A stretch of DNA of 64,000 bases from positions 1 through 64,000 of the forward strand of contig JAEWEG010000077.1 in NCBI GenBank assembly GCA_023389575.1. Reading direction: 5' to 3'. A program made the translations under genes and the position numbers. Below, piece by piece: positions 8,729-17,410 of this stretch (position 1 is its first letter; each line of letters starts with the position of its first letter). The notes below the pieces were generated by a model. It did no database searches. It had not been told where the DNA came from and saw nothing but the letters and a program-made list of their open reading frames with translations. This DNA comes from Chloroflexota bacterium. GTDB lineage: Bacteria; Chloroflexota; Chloroflexia; Thermomicrobiales; UBA6265.

Positions 8729-9286
8729 GGTCAACTCCTTGCATCCAGAGACCAGTTTCCTCTGATGCCATCGTCGACCAGATCCGGTTAATATCGCGAC
8801 CCGCTATGCGGCGCGGGCATGTCATCTTCGTGTCAGTCTTCGTCGTGAACCGGTCGAGCCGCGCGAAAAAGCCGGTGGAACCGGTGTGGCAAGTGCCGAC
8901 CGGCGTCCTTGCCGAGCGTGTGGGTGGTTGTGGTGTTGATGACCAGGTTGTCGCCGCCCTACTCGACCTGGATAGTGCGGGAGAGTTGGTTGACTTTGAG
9001 GGCCACCTTATCAGGCATACAGGAGTCGGTTACTTCGACCGAATTCAGTTGTGTATTGGTGTATGTACATTATATCAGCGAGACGGACGTGCTCGGACAA
9101 GCGCTGTCAGCGAGACACAGGCCGTTTCGCTGAGTCTCTCACAAAGTTACAACCGTAGCGCATGGAGGTGGCTGCGGTCACTAACAATACAAGAGAGAAC
9201 CGAATGGCGGTCGCGGTCCCCTCTCGTGTTGTCAATGGTTTAGGCTCTTGGAAATTCGCCTTTGGGATTCAAAACCCAGGTAAGCA
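8729..9286. other. Intergenic region containing a possible gene remnant
   Basis: About 560 bases with no intact gene. A decayed frame on the minus strand (8833-9018) is listed separately. The right half (about 9040-9286) is A+T-richer than the surroundings and holds nothing recognisable. Confidence 0.4.
8833..9018 (-). pseudogene. Decayed coding remnant with an in-frame stop
   Basis: Reading from ATG 9018 to TGA 8833 gives a coherent 62-codon frame interrupted by TAG at 8959-8961. The flanks read KVNQLSRTIQVE before the stop and GGDNLVINTTTTHTLGKD then AGRHLPHRFHRLF after it. The composition looks like real protein rather than a shadow frame, and one base change (TAG from TAC or TAT) would restore it. 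It may be the C-terminal end of a transposase or integrase, but the family is not identified. Confidence 0.3.
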
Positions 9287-10693
9287 CTATCCGCCTGCCA
9301 GAGAAATGACCGTGAAGCGGCGAACATTCACTTGGGCGCCATCGCTCCAAACGCCGACCTGTCCCGAGGTAAGAGAACGATTGTCTGTCGTGTCGAGGAT
9401 TTTGGTGCCATCCAAGAAAACACGTATGATATTCCCCTGGACTTCAATGCGGTAAGTATGCCAATCGGTATCCAGCTTCACGTCACTCTTTGAAATTATA
9501 TTGGATGCATCTAGTCCACAGCCACCTCCAAGATTAGCTGGACCCGCCCAGAGGGCAAGCTCCCAAAAGTCATAGCAATTCACGTCACCAAATCCAGCCC
9601 AGTAACCTCCATCGTCTTCTCCACGGGCCACCACACCGAATGTCTCACCATCCCGAGCCCACTGGATCTCGACTTCAATCGCGTAGTCAGACCCGGGCAC
9701 CTCGATGGGCGCGGCAGTGAAAATAGGCTTGTCGCTCGATCCATCATTGACCAGCATGCCGCTTACCGTGACCCAACCTCCGGCATTGGACCAATCGTCG
9801 AATCCGGTTGAGGCATCAGCCTGATACAGTACACCACTAGGAGTCGTTGGCGATTCCGAGAGGTCTTCAAGGTCGGTTGGATCTACATCCAACTCAGGAG
9901 CTGACGCGGAAGACGTGACCATTCCTCCATCAGTCGGGACGACACCGAATAGCAGCGCCACTGCATCGCTTGCACCGTCATTCCGCGTGCGCAGCACCTG
10001 GTCGGCCGGGAGAAGGACGGCCTTCCCCTCACCCAACTGCCCATCGATGCCGGACGGACTGGAGATTGTCAGCGTACCCGACTCGGTCAGCATCCCGATC
10101 GGACCATTCTGGGTGTACTCGCCGCTATCGACGCCGGCGCCCCAGGTTGCTCGGCTCAGGAAGAAGGTTGTAGGCGATACAGGAATGGTCGACAGGTCAT
10201 AGGCGGCCAACACGGTGATCTCAGCGCCATCCGAAGACTCGGAATTCTCTGCGACGGGTATCGCGGCGATTGGAGTAGCGGAAGTGCCATAGGTTACTAT
10301 GCTCAGTCGCAGGAAGGAGACATCACCATCGCCGTCGTTGATCAACGTAAAGCTTGACCCCGCGCGGAGGTGGACGCTGTTCTCTGCCGACAGCGGCGAA
10401 CTCAAACCGAGTCCATCGGCGATTGTCAGCGTGCCCTGCTCTACATAGAGAAGTTCACCGTCAGTCACCTGGTGAGCTGGAAGGCCCGCATCAGGAGCCA
10501 TCACCACTCGCTCGAGTGTCAGAGCCCCTGGAGACATGACAGAGGATGGAAGCTCACCGGATGCAAGTTCATCCACCACTATCCCATCTGGGAATCCCGA
10601 CACGCTCTGGGTAGTAACTGAATTCGCCGCTCCCAGTAAGGGGACGAATCCAAGAATGCCTATGACCAACCATGTGGTGATTTTCTGAAACAC
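9287..10693 (-). CDS. Exported protein: two cupin-like domains plus a jelly-roll (LamG/DUF1080-like) domain
   Basis: A 468-residue secreted protein with an N-terminal signal (about residues 1-25). Residues about 40-140 and 155-255 look like two cupin barrels (MAPDAGLPAHQVTDGELLYV, then VEQGTLTI; later GMLTESGTLTISSPSG). Residues about 290-468 resemble a concanavalin-like jelly roll: FDDWSNAGGWVTVSGMLVND, YAIEVEIQW, FGVVARGEDDGGYWAGFG, DWHTYRIEVQGNIIRVFLDG, GQVGVWSDGAQVNVRRFTV. That fold usually binds carbohydrate. Only one His of the usual cupin metal set is visible, so the cupin parts may be structural. The start is a GTG with a weak ribosome site. GC is lower than in the flanking genes. Confidence 0.7.
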   Translation of the reverse strand: MFQKITTWLVIGILGFVPLLGAANSVTTQSVSGFPDGIVVDELASGELPSSVMSPGALTLERVVMAPDAGLPAHQVTDGELLYVEQGTLTIADGLGLSSPLSAENSVHLRAGSSFTLINDGDGDVSFLRLSIVTYGTSATPIAAIPVAENSESSDGAEITVLAAYDLSTIPVSPTTFFLSRATWGAGVDSGEYTQNGPIGMLTESGTLTISSPSGIDGQLGEGKAVLLPADQVLRTRNDGASDAVALLFGVVPTDGGMVTSSASAPELDVDPTDLEDLSESPTTPSGVLYQADASTGFDDWSNAGGWVTVSGMLVNDGSSDKPIFTAAPIEVPGSDYAIEVEIQWARDGETFGVVARGEDDGGYWAGFGDVNCYDFWELALWAGPANLGGGCGLDASNIISKSDVKLDTDWHTYRIEVQGNIIRVFLDGTKILDTTDNRSLTSGQVGVWSDGAQVNVRRFTVISLAGG

Positions 10694-10860
10694 GCTTCAC
10701 CGCTTCCCGCTCAAGGGCAATGCCCAGATATGATGCCAACGCCGCACTTGACCAAGGCTGAAGAGGAATGTGTCCCACTCTCCACAATGGTCTACCGGTT
10801 CCGAATACCACCTCCCCTGCGGTACATATTCCTGTTCGAGAATATCCGTCGCCCATCGCA

Positions 10861-11343
10861 CTACGGTATGGGCAAATACACCGTCCGGGGCTCGGAGACT
10901 TGATCTAGTTGCAGGGTTGCTTCGCCGAATGTTACCGCATCGAAATGCCTGTTCTCAATCGAAACAACCATCACGGTGTCCCCTGCGTCGATCGCAATCT
11001 TGAATCCAGTCTTCACCGTCTCGAACCCATCTACCGTGATAGGCTCTCCGTTCGCAAGCTGGATAAAGACCTTGGTGTCATCCCGAATGGAGACCGGCGA
11101 GCAGGTAGCCGCACTCAGCTCCACGCCATCCCCTGGCTCAGTACAGAAGACAAAGTTGACCTCTACCTTGTTGTCGATCGTAGTCTCCACGGGATCGACA
11201 GTTGTCGTGGCCACTGGCGTAGGCTCAGCATCCTCCCAAAAACGCATCGATTGCCCTGTCGTGACAGCTATCGCGATGAAGGCGCTCGCTGACAGGATCA
11301 AGATTGCAAGAAGAAAGGCGAGAAACCCTGAATACGCCCTCAT
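10861..11343 (-). CDS. Membrane-anchored exported protein of unknown function
   Basis: A 160-residue protein with one N-terminal hydrophobic segment (residues about 7-30), then a Thr/Pro linker (AEPTPVATTTVDPVET) and a beta-rich outside domain with two Cys (FCTEPG and ATCSPV) that could form a disulfide. No family is recognised. Its ATG overlaps the stop of the upstream 272-residue membrane protein by four bases (ATGA), so the two are translationally coupled. They are divergent from pspA, which hints at an envelope role. Confidence 0.65.
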   Translation of the reverse strand: MRAYSGFLAFLLAILILSASAFIAIAVTTGQSMRFWEDAEPTPVATTTVDPVETTIDNKVEVNFVFCTEPGDGVELSAATCSPVSIRDDTKVFIQLANGEPITVDGFETVKTGFKIAIDAGDTVMVVSIENRHFDAVTFGEATLQLDQVSEPRTVYLPIP

Positions 11344-12158
11344 GACGCACTACCTTCCGTATCGCCCAGATCGCCGAAAGGGTCTCGATTCAGGCTCCTC
11401 GCGGCCGTGGCGACCTTGCGAATTTCCTTCTGAGACTGGCTTAGCCGCTGGTCATCCCAGGAGTCACGCCCCGAAGCCGCCACCAACTCCGTTTTGCAGA
11501 GCAGGAGGTGTTGAGCCAGTGCCTCAGACTGTTGTGAAATCTTGTTGAGTGCGTTCTCGGTCACGGTTCCGGCATATTTATGGCGTTGGATGTCGTATGC
11601 TTGGCCAACCTTCGCGATGATGAAGTCATTGGCACTGTCCAGGAGCTGCTTCTGGCCCAGGTCTACATTTGTCTTCTCTCCCACCAGCTTGATACTCCAA
11701 CGCGTATCCTCCAGTTGGCTCACGAGATCCACAAGGCTCTGTCTCGCAGTTGTGTCCTGGGCAAGTAAGGAAGTAATCGTCGTCCGCACGTCCCCGTACT
11801 GCGCACGATCGAGCCTGAGGCGAAGCAATTCCGACACATCACCGCGATCGTGGACTTGTTTCTGGGCTGCGGCAATTCGCCCCTGAAAATGACCCCATGG
11901 AGTGAGGTACCGAAGAGCCACCCAGGCGACCGTGCCAACCGCCGCCAAGGCAATGAGGATAGAAATAGGCGTGGAGACGTCCAACAACACGGCCGAGCAG
12001 GCAACGAGCACACCAATGACGGCCAGCATCGCTATTGCCAATATCGAGGTTCTTGCAAGCCCTGCAGCCACGTACCCCCATCCTTGTCCCAGGACATTGG
12101 CAAAACTTCGGAGCAAAGCCACATCTCGGACACATCGTCCGGGCTCTGCATCTATCAA
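11340..12158 (-). CDS. Two-helix membrane protein with a long cytoplasmic helical domain, next to pspA
   Basis: A protein of about 272 residues. Two hydrophobic segments (about residues 37-58 and 63-85) are followed by about 180 mostly helical residues (ISQQSEALAQHLLLCKTELV and similar), predicted cytoplasmic. No family is recognised. The TTG start at 12158 is uncertain; a GTG about 12 codons in is an alternative. The gene is divergent from pspA across about 160 bases and overlaps the next gene by ATGA. The topology resembles a membrane partner with a cytosolic coiled-coil dock, and position suggests it could work with PspA. That is inference. Confidence 0.6.
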   Translation of the reverse strand: MIDAEPGRCVRDVALLRSFANVLGQGWGYVAAGLARTSILAIAMLAVIGVLVACSAVLLDVSTPISILIALAAVGTVAWVALRYLTPWGHFQGRIAAAQKQVHDRGDVSELLRLRLDRAQYGDVRTTITSLLAQDTTARQSLVDLVSQLEDTRWSIKLVGEKTNVDLGQKQLLDSANDFIIAKVGQAYDIQRHKYAGTVTENALNKISQQSEALAQHLLLCKTELVAASGRDSWDDQRLSQSQKEIRKVATAARSLNRDPFGDLGDTEGSAS

Positions 12159-12317
12159 TTAGTGACCCATTACAGTATGCAACCTGCGGCCAAAAACTCC
12201 AAGGCTCAGGCGTTGCGCTCCGCAGCCACCGCCGGTACAGTGAAGGCTACAAATCTCAGGGCCCCTGATAGCCAATACGCACCACGATTCCTGCCGCGCA
12301 GATGGAAAGGATCCCCC

Positions 12318-13115
12318 ATGGGTCTCTTGAGCCGCATGTCCCGCCTCGTCCAGGCTAATGTCAACGCCATCCTCGACAAGGCGGAAGACCCAGAGAAGAT
12401 GGCGAACCAGCTCCTGCGGGATATGCAGGTAAATATCACCGAGGCCCGCCATCAGGTCGTGGCCATGATTGCGCAGGAGAAGATCCTCGCAGCCGACAAG
12501 GCACGCCTCCAAAAGCAGCAGGCAGATAACGCCGCACGGGCGAAAAAGGCGGTGGAGGCTGGGCGCGATGACCTGGCAAGGGTAGCTCTCCGCCAAAGTC
12601 GCATGGCCCAGGAAGAGCTGGCCGGGGTATCGGAACTATATGACCGCCAACTGCAGACTGTTCAGCTATTGAAGAATCAGCTCAGTCAGCTCGACAGGAA
12701 GTACCACGATACCCGGGCACGACGGGACATGCTCATTGCCCGCAACCGGCGAGCCGAGGCCACGGCGAAGGTGTATAAGGAAATAAATGTAAAAGTCTTC
12801 GAGGAATCGGACGCCACACTCAACAGGCTCAGCCGAACCGTCACCCAGCGTGAGGCGCAGGCCGAGGCACAACTCATAATGGCTGCTGAGTCCGCGGAGG
12901 GTCAGATGCTGGTGCTCGACGATATCGAGGATGACCTCGCCCTGCAAGCGCTCAAGGCAGAAATGGCCAATGAAAGGAGCATTGCTCGAGCTGGGGCCAA
13001 TGAGGACAATTTTGCTCTTGAGGAGTGGGATGAAGCTGCTATTGACCGAGAATTAGAGATGCTTATTGCTGGGCGAGACACAGCGCGCATAGCGATACCG
13101 GAAAACGCCGGCTGA
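12318..13115 (+). CDS. pspA: PspA/IM30 (Vipp1) family membrane-maintenance protein
   Basis: A 265-residue protein of the PspA/IM30 family. It begins with an amphipathic helix (MGLLSRMSRLVQANVNAILD) followed directly by DKAEDPEKMANQLLRDMQVN, the family hallmark, then a long coiled-coil hairpin to about residue 220. PspA proteins assemble into rods or rings on the inner face of stressed membranes and help preserve the proton gradient. The C-terminal 40 residues are acidic (NFALEEWDEAAIDRELEMLI). ATG 12318 has AAAGG 8 bases upstream; the frame is open further 5' but that part is not PspA-like. A strong terminator follows. Confidence 0.92.
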   Translation: MGLLSRMSRLVQANVNAILDKAEDPEKMANQLLRDMQVNITEARHQVVAMIAQEKILAADKARLQKQQADNAARAKKAVEAGRDDLARVALRQSRMAQEELAGVSELYDRQLQTVQLLKNQLSQLDRKYHDTRARRDMLIARNRRAEATAKVYKEINVKVFEESDATLNRLSRTVTQREAQAEAQLIMAAESAEGQMLVLDDIEDDLALQALKAEMANERSIARAGANEDNFALEEWDEAAIDRELEMLIAGRDTARIAIPENAG

Positions 13116-13167
13116 CCGCAGATTCAAATTTGCTCCTCGCTCGTGTTTGTTTCCGGGTGGTTAGGCG

Positions 13168-13204
13168 CGAAAGAGCCGGTGGGGTTGCTCCACCGGCTCT
13201 TTCG
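13168..13204. terminator. Stem-loop terminator after pspA
   Basis: CGAAAGAGCCGGTGG (13168-13182), loop GGTTGCT, CCACCGGCTCTTTCG (13190-13204): a perfect 15-bp stem. It sits between the 3' end of pspA and the 3' end of the convergent gene at 13233 and could serve both strands. Confidence 0.75.
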
Positions 13205-13232
13205 TGATGATCGTTTGAAAACGCGCTCGCCA

Positions 13233-13811
13233 TCAGGCGGCGGGCGAAGCCTCCGGCTCGGTCATGATCGGCTGGATGATCCCGAGACCCGTCAGCAACT
13301 GATACGTGTCCACCACTCCATGAATGTGCGTGATCTCGCCGCATTCGATGGTGTAGATGATGACCTGGTCGACTTCGAGCGTTTCCTCGAGCTCAACGTG
13401 CTCGCCGGTCAGCAAGTGGGCATCGATGACCAGCACCTGGTGGACGACGACATGGTTGTCCTGGGCGATGATCTCCTCGACCACGTGGCTCACGCCGGGA
13501 TAGACCTCCGCCTGCATGGCGATCATGGCCACTTCGTCATCGTTGCTCGTGTGGTCCACCTCGAGGCCGAAGCGGTCCAGTTCGTACACCAGGTCATCGG
13601 CCAGCAGGGCGTGAATGGTTTCCGCGTCCTGCTCTTCCACGGCGGCCAGGAACTGTTCGACCAACGCCACGTTTTCCTCAACGGTCGTGGTGGCACACTC
13701 ACCGGCATCCGCCGGGGTCGCATCCTGGGCCAGGCCCGTGGACGCGGATACTCCAAGGAGGCTAATGAGCGATACGAGTACAATCGCGGACTTCTGACGC
13801 AGGGAACCCAT
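13233..13811 (-). CDS. Exported SnoaL/NTF2-like protein
   Basis: A 192-residue protein with a signal peptide (residues about 1-28) ending at GLAQ, then the recurring DATPADAG motif. The mature part looks like an NTF2/SnoaL-like cone: NVALVEQFLAAVEEQDAETI, ALLADDLVYELDRFGLE, GVSHVVEEIIAQDNHVVVHQ, and VIIYTIECGEITHIHGVVDT. Such domains are either small enzymes or ligand-binding folds. The start at 13811 has GGAGGA about 8 bases upstream. An Ala/Glu-rich tail ends the protein. No operon partner is evident. Confidence 0.75.
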   Translation of the reverse strand: MGSLRQKSAIVLVSLISLLGVSASTGLAQDATPADAGECATTTVEENVALVEQFLAAVEEQDAETIHALLADDLVYELDRFGLEVDHTSNDDEVAMIAMQAEVYPGVSHVVEEIIAQDNHVVVHQVLVIDAHLLTGEHVELEETLEVDQVIIYTIECGEITHIHGVVDTYQLLTGLGIIQPIMTEPEASPAA

Positions 13812-13985
13812 ACGATTCTTCCTCCCAGGTTTTCGCCGGCGCGCCACCACCCCGGCGACGCGCTTCGGCCTGTCACACGCTGCACATTGGCGGCCCCAGC
13901 ACGAACCAGCGACACAGGATCGCGAGAATCCGGGCGCTTCGCGCGTCGCAACGGCACGCTTCTTTCGCGACCGCTTCCGTCTTGC

Positions 13986-14144
13986 CTACCCTGTCTGGCT
14001 GAATTGTGATGAGGTCCCATGCCAATACGGCGTACCACCACGGTAAAAGTCAGCGCGGGCAAACTGAATCACCCGATAGTCCCCGGCATCGGAGACCTCG
14101 ACGCGGACATCCGGCATACCCGCCGCCACCCAATGGTCCCCCAT
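13986..14144 (-). CDS. Possible small protein of unknown function
   Basis: A 52-residue frame (extendable to ATG 14210, 74 residues) with balanced composition: MGDHWVAAGMPDVRVEVSD, DYRVIQFARADFYRGGTPYW. The alternating hydrophobic pattern looks like a beta-rich protein rather than a chance frame. AGGTG lies 6 bases before the ATG. It could also be the tail of a lost larger gene. The upstream part of the longer version overlaps an inverted repeat at 14177-14203. No family is recognised. Confidence 0.3.
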   Translation of the reverse strand: MGDHWVAAGMPDVRVEVSDAGDYRVIQFARADFYRGGTPYWHGTSSQFSQTG

Positions 14145-14176
14145 GCGCACCTGGTTCGCTGGAGCCAAAGAAGCGG

Positions 14177-14203
14177 GCGATCCGGACAATCCGGACCGCC
14201 CGT
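14177..14203. terminator. Hairpin downstream of the 14240 gene
   Basis: GGGCGATCCGGA (14177-14188), CAA, TCCGGACCGCCC: a 12-bp stem with one mismatch or wobble pair, 37 bases past the stop of the minus-strand membrane protein. No T run follows, so termination is only likely. Confidence 0.4.
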
Positions 14204-14239
14204 CTCTCATACCGGTTTCGGCCAGCGACTCCACCCGGC

Positions 14240-14641
14240 TCAGAAGCTCTCGCCGGTTTCTCGCATGACGCTCCAGCACAGGCTGGTGAGGATGAGCGCC
14301 GGGCCCACGACCAGCATCGTGAACACCACCGCCTCGCCGAACCCATCCCACCCGGCATCGTCCGCAGTCAGTTCCATCACCGCGAAGAGCGCCGCGAACA
14401 CGATCGCCAGCCCGCCATAGACCAGCCCGATCCGGACTCGAACCGCCGCGAATATCCCGCCCAGCAACAGGCAGATCGGATAGGCGAAGATTACGAACCG
14501 CTCCACCGTGTCCGGTCCTGGGTCGTCCGACAACGGCCCCGCCAGCATCGCCACGGCCACGATCACCGCGCCAACCACCCCAACGGCCACCGCCGCCACC
14601 CGCAAGAATCTCGCCACGTGCACCTCATCATCCAGGCCCAC
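14240..14641 (-). CDS. Small integral membrane protein, four predicted helices
   Basis: A 133-residue hydrophobic protein. Predicted helices: VAAVAVGVVGAVIVAVAML (about 15-33), FVIFAYPICLLLGGIFAAVR (about 49-68), LVYGGLAIVFAALFAVM (about 73-90) and AVVFTMLVVGPALILTSLCW (about 105-125). No family or motif is recognised. The start is a GTG at 14641; another GTG seven codons in is possible. It sits alone between exported-protein genes. Confidence 0.6.
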   Translation of the reverse strand: MGLDDEVHVARFLRVAAVAVGVVGAVIVAVAMLAGPLSDDPGPDTVERFVIFAYPICLLLGGIFAAVRVRIGLVYGGLAIVFAALFAVMELTADDAGWDGFGEAVVFTMLVVGPALILTSLCWSVMRETGESF

Positions 14642-14744
14642 CGCCCATCGGTGGGCGCCCTGATGGTTTCATGGTCGTCGATTCTGGCCGGGCTGCCCAG
14701 CGGATAACCGCGACGGGGCCTATCCGGGGGTGCGCGTCATGTCC

Positions 14745-15992
14745 TCAGGGCACCTGCTCCAGCGTCACCACCTGGAACTCGCCGTTGTCGAGCCGAAGCA
14801 CAATCTGGTTCGCCTCGTTCCAGGCGATCCCCGTCACGCTCTCCCACATCTGGAGATCGACGCCGGTCGCGACCTCGGATGTCTCCCCCGTCGCCAGGTC
14901 CTGCACGATGATCGTCGAATCCTGGTGGGTCTGCAGATCCGCCGAAATCCCGTACACCACGGCGGTGCCATCGGGCGACAGGCGCGGCGGCGCTGCCACC
15001 ACCATATCCGCTGGCACCTCGATCTCGATCGGATTAATCTCGCCCGTCTCGCGGTCGAACCAGCCGTAGGTGTAAAACTCGCCGTCGATCGCCAGGTCCC
15101 CCCACAGCCAGTAGAAGCTGAGAAGCCGGCCATCGGGCGTCGCGCCGGTCAACACCGGGGTATTGGACACCGGAATCGCCGGGTCCGACTGGATCAGCTC
15201 CGGCAGCGGAGTCGAGGGATCGACTTCGTACACGCCGGACACGTCGCGGCCGCCACGCAGCGCGAAGTACGCGATACCATCTGGCGTCCACACCATCTGG
15301 GTGATCACGCCAACCGCTTCCGCCACGAACGCCAGCGGCTCGTCGGTCTCCAGGTCCCGCCCGCGAACCACCTGGCCCGTCTCCAGGATCACGCGGGACA
15401 CCGAAATCTGCCGCTGCCCGTTGTCGTCGCGAGGGTTGAGGATGCGCAGGAACAGGATCTCCGAGCCATCCTCCGACCACGCCGGCCACTGGTCGTAAAT
15501 CACGAACCGGCCCGCCGTATCGGCCGATTTCAGGTCGTCCACCTCGTCCTCGGTCAGGTTGGTCAGCGAATTGTTTCGCACATCCAGCACGAACACATCG
15601 CTGTCCAGCTCGTGCCCATTCTGCGAGAACGCCACCTGCCTGCTGTCCGGCGACCAGGCGATCGACGCCTCGGCCACGCGAGACGACTCCTCGTTGCAAC
15701 GCCGCTCGCCCGTTCGCACCCGCCACACGCAAATCCGCCGGTCTTCAAGGCCATCGACCCCGGCCACCCAGCGTCCATCCGGCGAAAGCGCCGGCGCGTA
15801 CCCCTCGGCCTCGAACGTGACGACATCGGTCGCCACCCACCCGGCATCCTCCTGCTGCCGGGCCTCGAATTCCCGCTGCCAGAAGGCGGCATCCGTCGCC
15901 GGCGCCGTCACCATCTGGAACGACAGCAACGCCAGGAGCATCATTGACATCGAGCGAGCACGCCGCCGGGGCGAGCGCGGAAGGGCATACAT
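14745..15992 (-). CDS. Exported TolB/WD40-like beta-propeller protein
   Basis: About 415 residues with an N-terminal export signal (RRRARSMSMMLLALLSFQMV) and a beta-propeller built from PD40/TolB-type blades. Blade signatures include APALSPDGRWVAGVDG, SIAWSPDSRQVAFSQNGHEL, WPAWSEDGSEILFLRI, MVWTPDGIAYFAL and PRLSPDGTAVVYGISA. Such propellers act as protein-interaction platforms at the cell envelope. ATG 15992 is taken because the signal follows it; an upstream start at 16031 would add 13 basic residues. No Tol or Pal gene is nearby, so this is not a standard Tol system. Confidence 0.8.
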   Translation of the reverse strand: MYALPRSPRRRARSMSMMLLALLSFQMVTAPATDAAFWQREFEARQQEDAGWVATDVVTFEAEGYAPALSPDGRWVAGVDGLEDRRICVWRVRTGERRCNEESSRVAEASIAWSPDSRQVAFSQNGHELDSDVFVLDVRNNSLTNLTEDEVDDLKSADTAGRFVIYDQWPAWSEDGSEILFLRILNPRDDNGQRQISVSRVILETGQVVRGRDLETDEPLAFVAEAVGVITQMVWTPDGIAYFALRGGRDVSGVYEVDPSTPLPELIQSDPAIPVSNTPVLTGATPDGRLLSFYWLWGDLAIDGEFYTYGWFDRETGEINPIEIEVPADMVVAAPPRLSPDGTAVVYGISADLQTHQDSTIIVQDLATGETSEVATGVDLQMWESVTGIAWNEANQIVLRLDNGEFQVVTLEQVP

Positions 15993-16265
15993 GGGCTGGC
16001 GGGGGTCCTTTCGCTGGGCACGGGCGGGCACGGTGGCGGGCGGCCCGATACCTGTCTTCCATATTCAACACCATTTGGCCCCGAAAGGTTCCGCCACGCC
16101 GCCCTGCCCCAGTCCGAACAGCTCACTTCCCGGACCTCGCGGATACCCTAGTGGAATACTCGGATATTCGATATACTGCCGGCTGGGTCCCTGCTCTCGG
16201 CACCCGTCGCGCCGCGAGCCTCAACCGCTGGAACGCAATACCATCGCCATACTGGAGCATCGCCC

Positions 16266-17306
16266 GTGGACACCCGATCTCTCTCCCGTCGTCAGGTTCT
16301 GATTGGCACGGCCAGCGGAACGACCGCCGCCGCGTTGCTGGCCGCGCTGCCCCGGGGCGCGTTCGCCCAGGATGCATCCCCCGCCGCCAGCCCGGTCGCG
16401 GCCGATACCTTTCCGGTCACCCTTCCCCATGTCTACGGCGAAACCGTGATCGAATCGCAACCGGCACGCGTGGTCACCATCGGCTGGTCCACGCAGGATG
16501 CCGTCATCGCGCTTGGCATCGACCCGGTCGCCATGCCGCGCAACGACTGGGGCGGCGACGGCGAAGGGTTCCTGCCCTGGACCCGGGAGGCGCTCGGTGA
16601 CCGTGAGCTGCCGCAACTGCTCGACACCACCGAGCTTCCGTTCGAGGCCATCGCGGGCGCGGCGCCGGACATCATCCTCGCGCCGTACTCCGGCATCACC
16701 GAGGACGAGTACGGGCTGCTGAGCCAGATCGCGCCCACGGTCGCCTACCCCGAGGTCGCCTGGGGCACCTCGTGGCAGGATGTCCAGCTCATCACCGGCC
16801 GGGCCCTTGGCCTCAGCGCCGAGGGCGAACAATTGGTCGCCGACACCGAGGCCCTGATCGCCGCCCAAACCGATCAGTATCCCGAAATCGCTGGCAAGAC
16901 CTTCATCTACGGCAACATGGGCGACGGGACCTCGTCGTTCAACATCTACACCACCACCGATACCCGGTCACTCTTCCTCGCCAGCATCGGCCTGGAGCCC
17001 AGCGAATTCACGAAGAGCGTGGACGAACTCGCCGGTGAGGCCGTCTACTACGCCCCCATCAGCTACGAGGAGGCAGCCAGCCTCGAGGCCGATGTCGTCG
17101 TCTTCTGGTTCACCAACCAGGAGGAGTACGACGCCGCCCTTGAAATGCCCACCTTCGGCCAGATTCCGGCCGTGGCTCGTGGCAGCTTCGCCCCGATCAT
17201 CGGCGAGGACCTGGTGATGGCCAGCTCCGCCTTCTCGGTGCTCTCCATCCCCTACATGATCGACGCCTTCATCCCCACTCTCGCCGAAGCGGCCCGCAAC
17301 GTCTGA
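16266..17306 (+). CDS. Iron-chelate (siderophore-type) ABC transporter substrate-binding protein
   Basis: A 346-residue exported binding protein with a Tat signal (SRRQVLIGTASGTTAAALLA) and the mature start AQDASPAASPVAAD. The fold signatures of class III binding proteins (FecB/FhuD/BtuF) are visible: HVYGETVIESQPARVVTIGW, DAVIALGIDPVAM, LPFEAIAGAAPDIILAPYSG, then a hinge helix and LEADVVVFWFTNQEEYD. Related proteins bind ferric siderophores. The start is GTG 16266 with GGAG upstream. No permease or ATPase of that transporter class is in the window, so the partners must be elsewhere. Confidence 0.88.
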   Translation: MDTRSLSRRQVLIGTASGTTAAALLAALPRGAFAQDASPAASPVAADTFPVTLPHVYGETVIESQPARVVTIGWSTQDAVIALGIDPVAMPRNDWGGDGEGFLPWTREALGDRELPQLLDTTELPFEAIAGAAPDIILAPYSGITEDEYGLLSQIAPTVAYPEVAWGTSWQDVQLITGRALGLSAEGEQLVADTEALIAAQTDQYPEIAGKTFIYGNMGDGTSSFNIYTTTDTRSLFLASIGLEPSEFTKSVDELAGEAVYYAPISYEEAASLEADVVVFWFTNQEEYDAALEMPTFGQIPAVARGSFAPIIGEDLVMASSAFSVLSIPYMIDAFIPTLAEAARNV

Positions 17307-17339
17307 TCGTCCTCCGCACAGTCGAATCCGCGGAATCTC

Positions 17340-17367
17340 GAGATCCCTCCCCTCGCGGCGGGGTCTC
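17340..17367. terminator. Weak hairpin between convergent genes
   Basis: GAGATCCC (17340-17347) can pair with GGGGTCTC (17360-17367) through a G-U pair, followed by TTCC. It lies 33 bases after the binding-protein stop and could end that transcript. Confidence 0.4.
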
Positions 17368-17410
17368 TTCCGTCTCCCAGTGGTCAACTCCCGGGCGCGA
17401 AATGAGAAGA

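Noticed and set aside
11850..12317. 5' extension of the pspA frame
   Set aside because: PspA begins at MGLLSRMSR (12318) with its own ribosome site; the extension overlaps the divergent gene and has no homology.
14730..15947. 405-codon plus-strand frame across the TolB-like gene
   Set aside because: Antisense of a recognisable beta-propeller gene; composition is His/Arg/Gln-rich without motifs.
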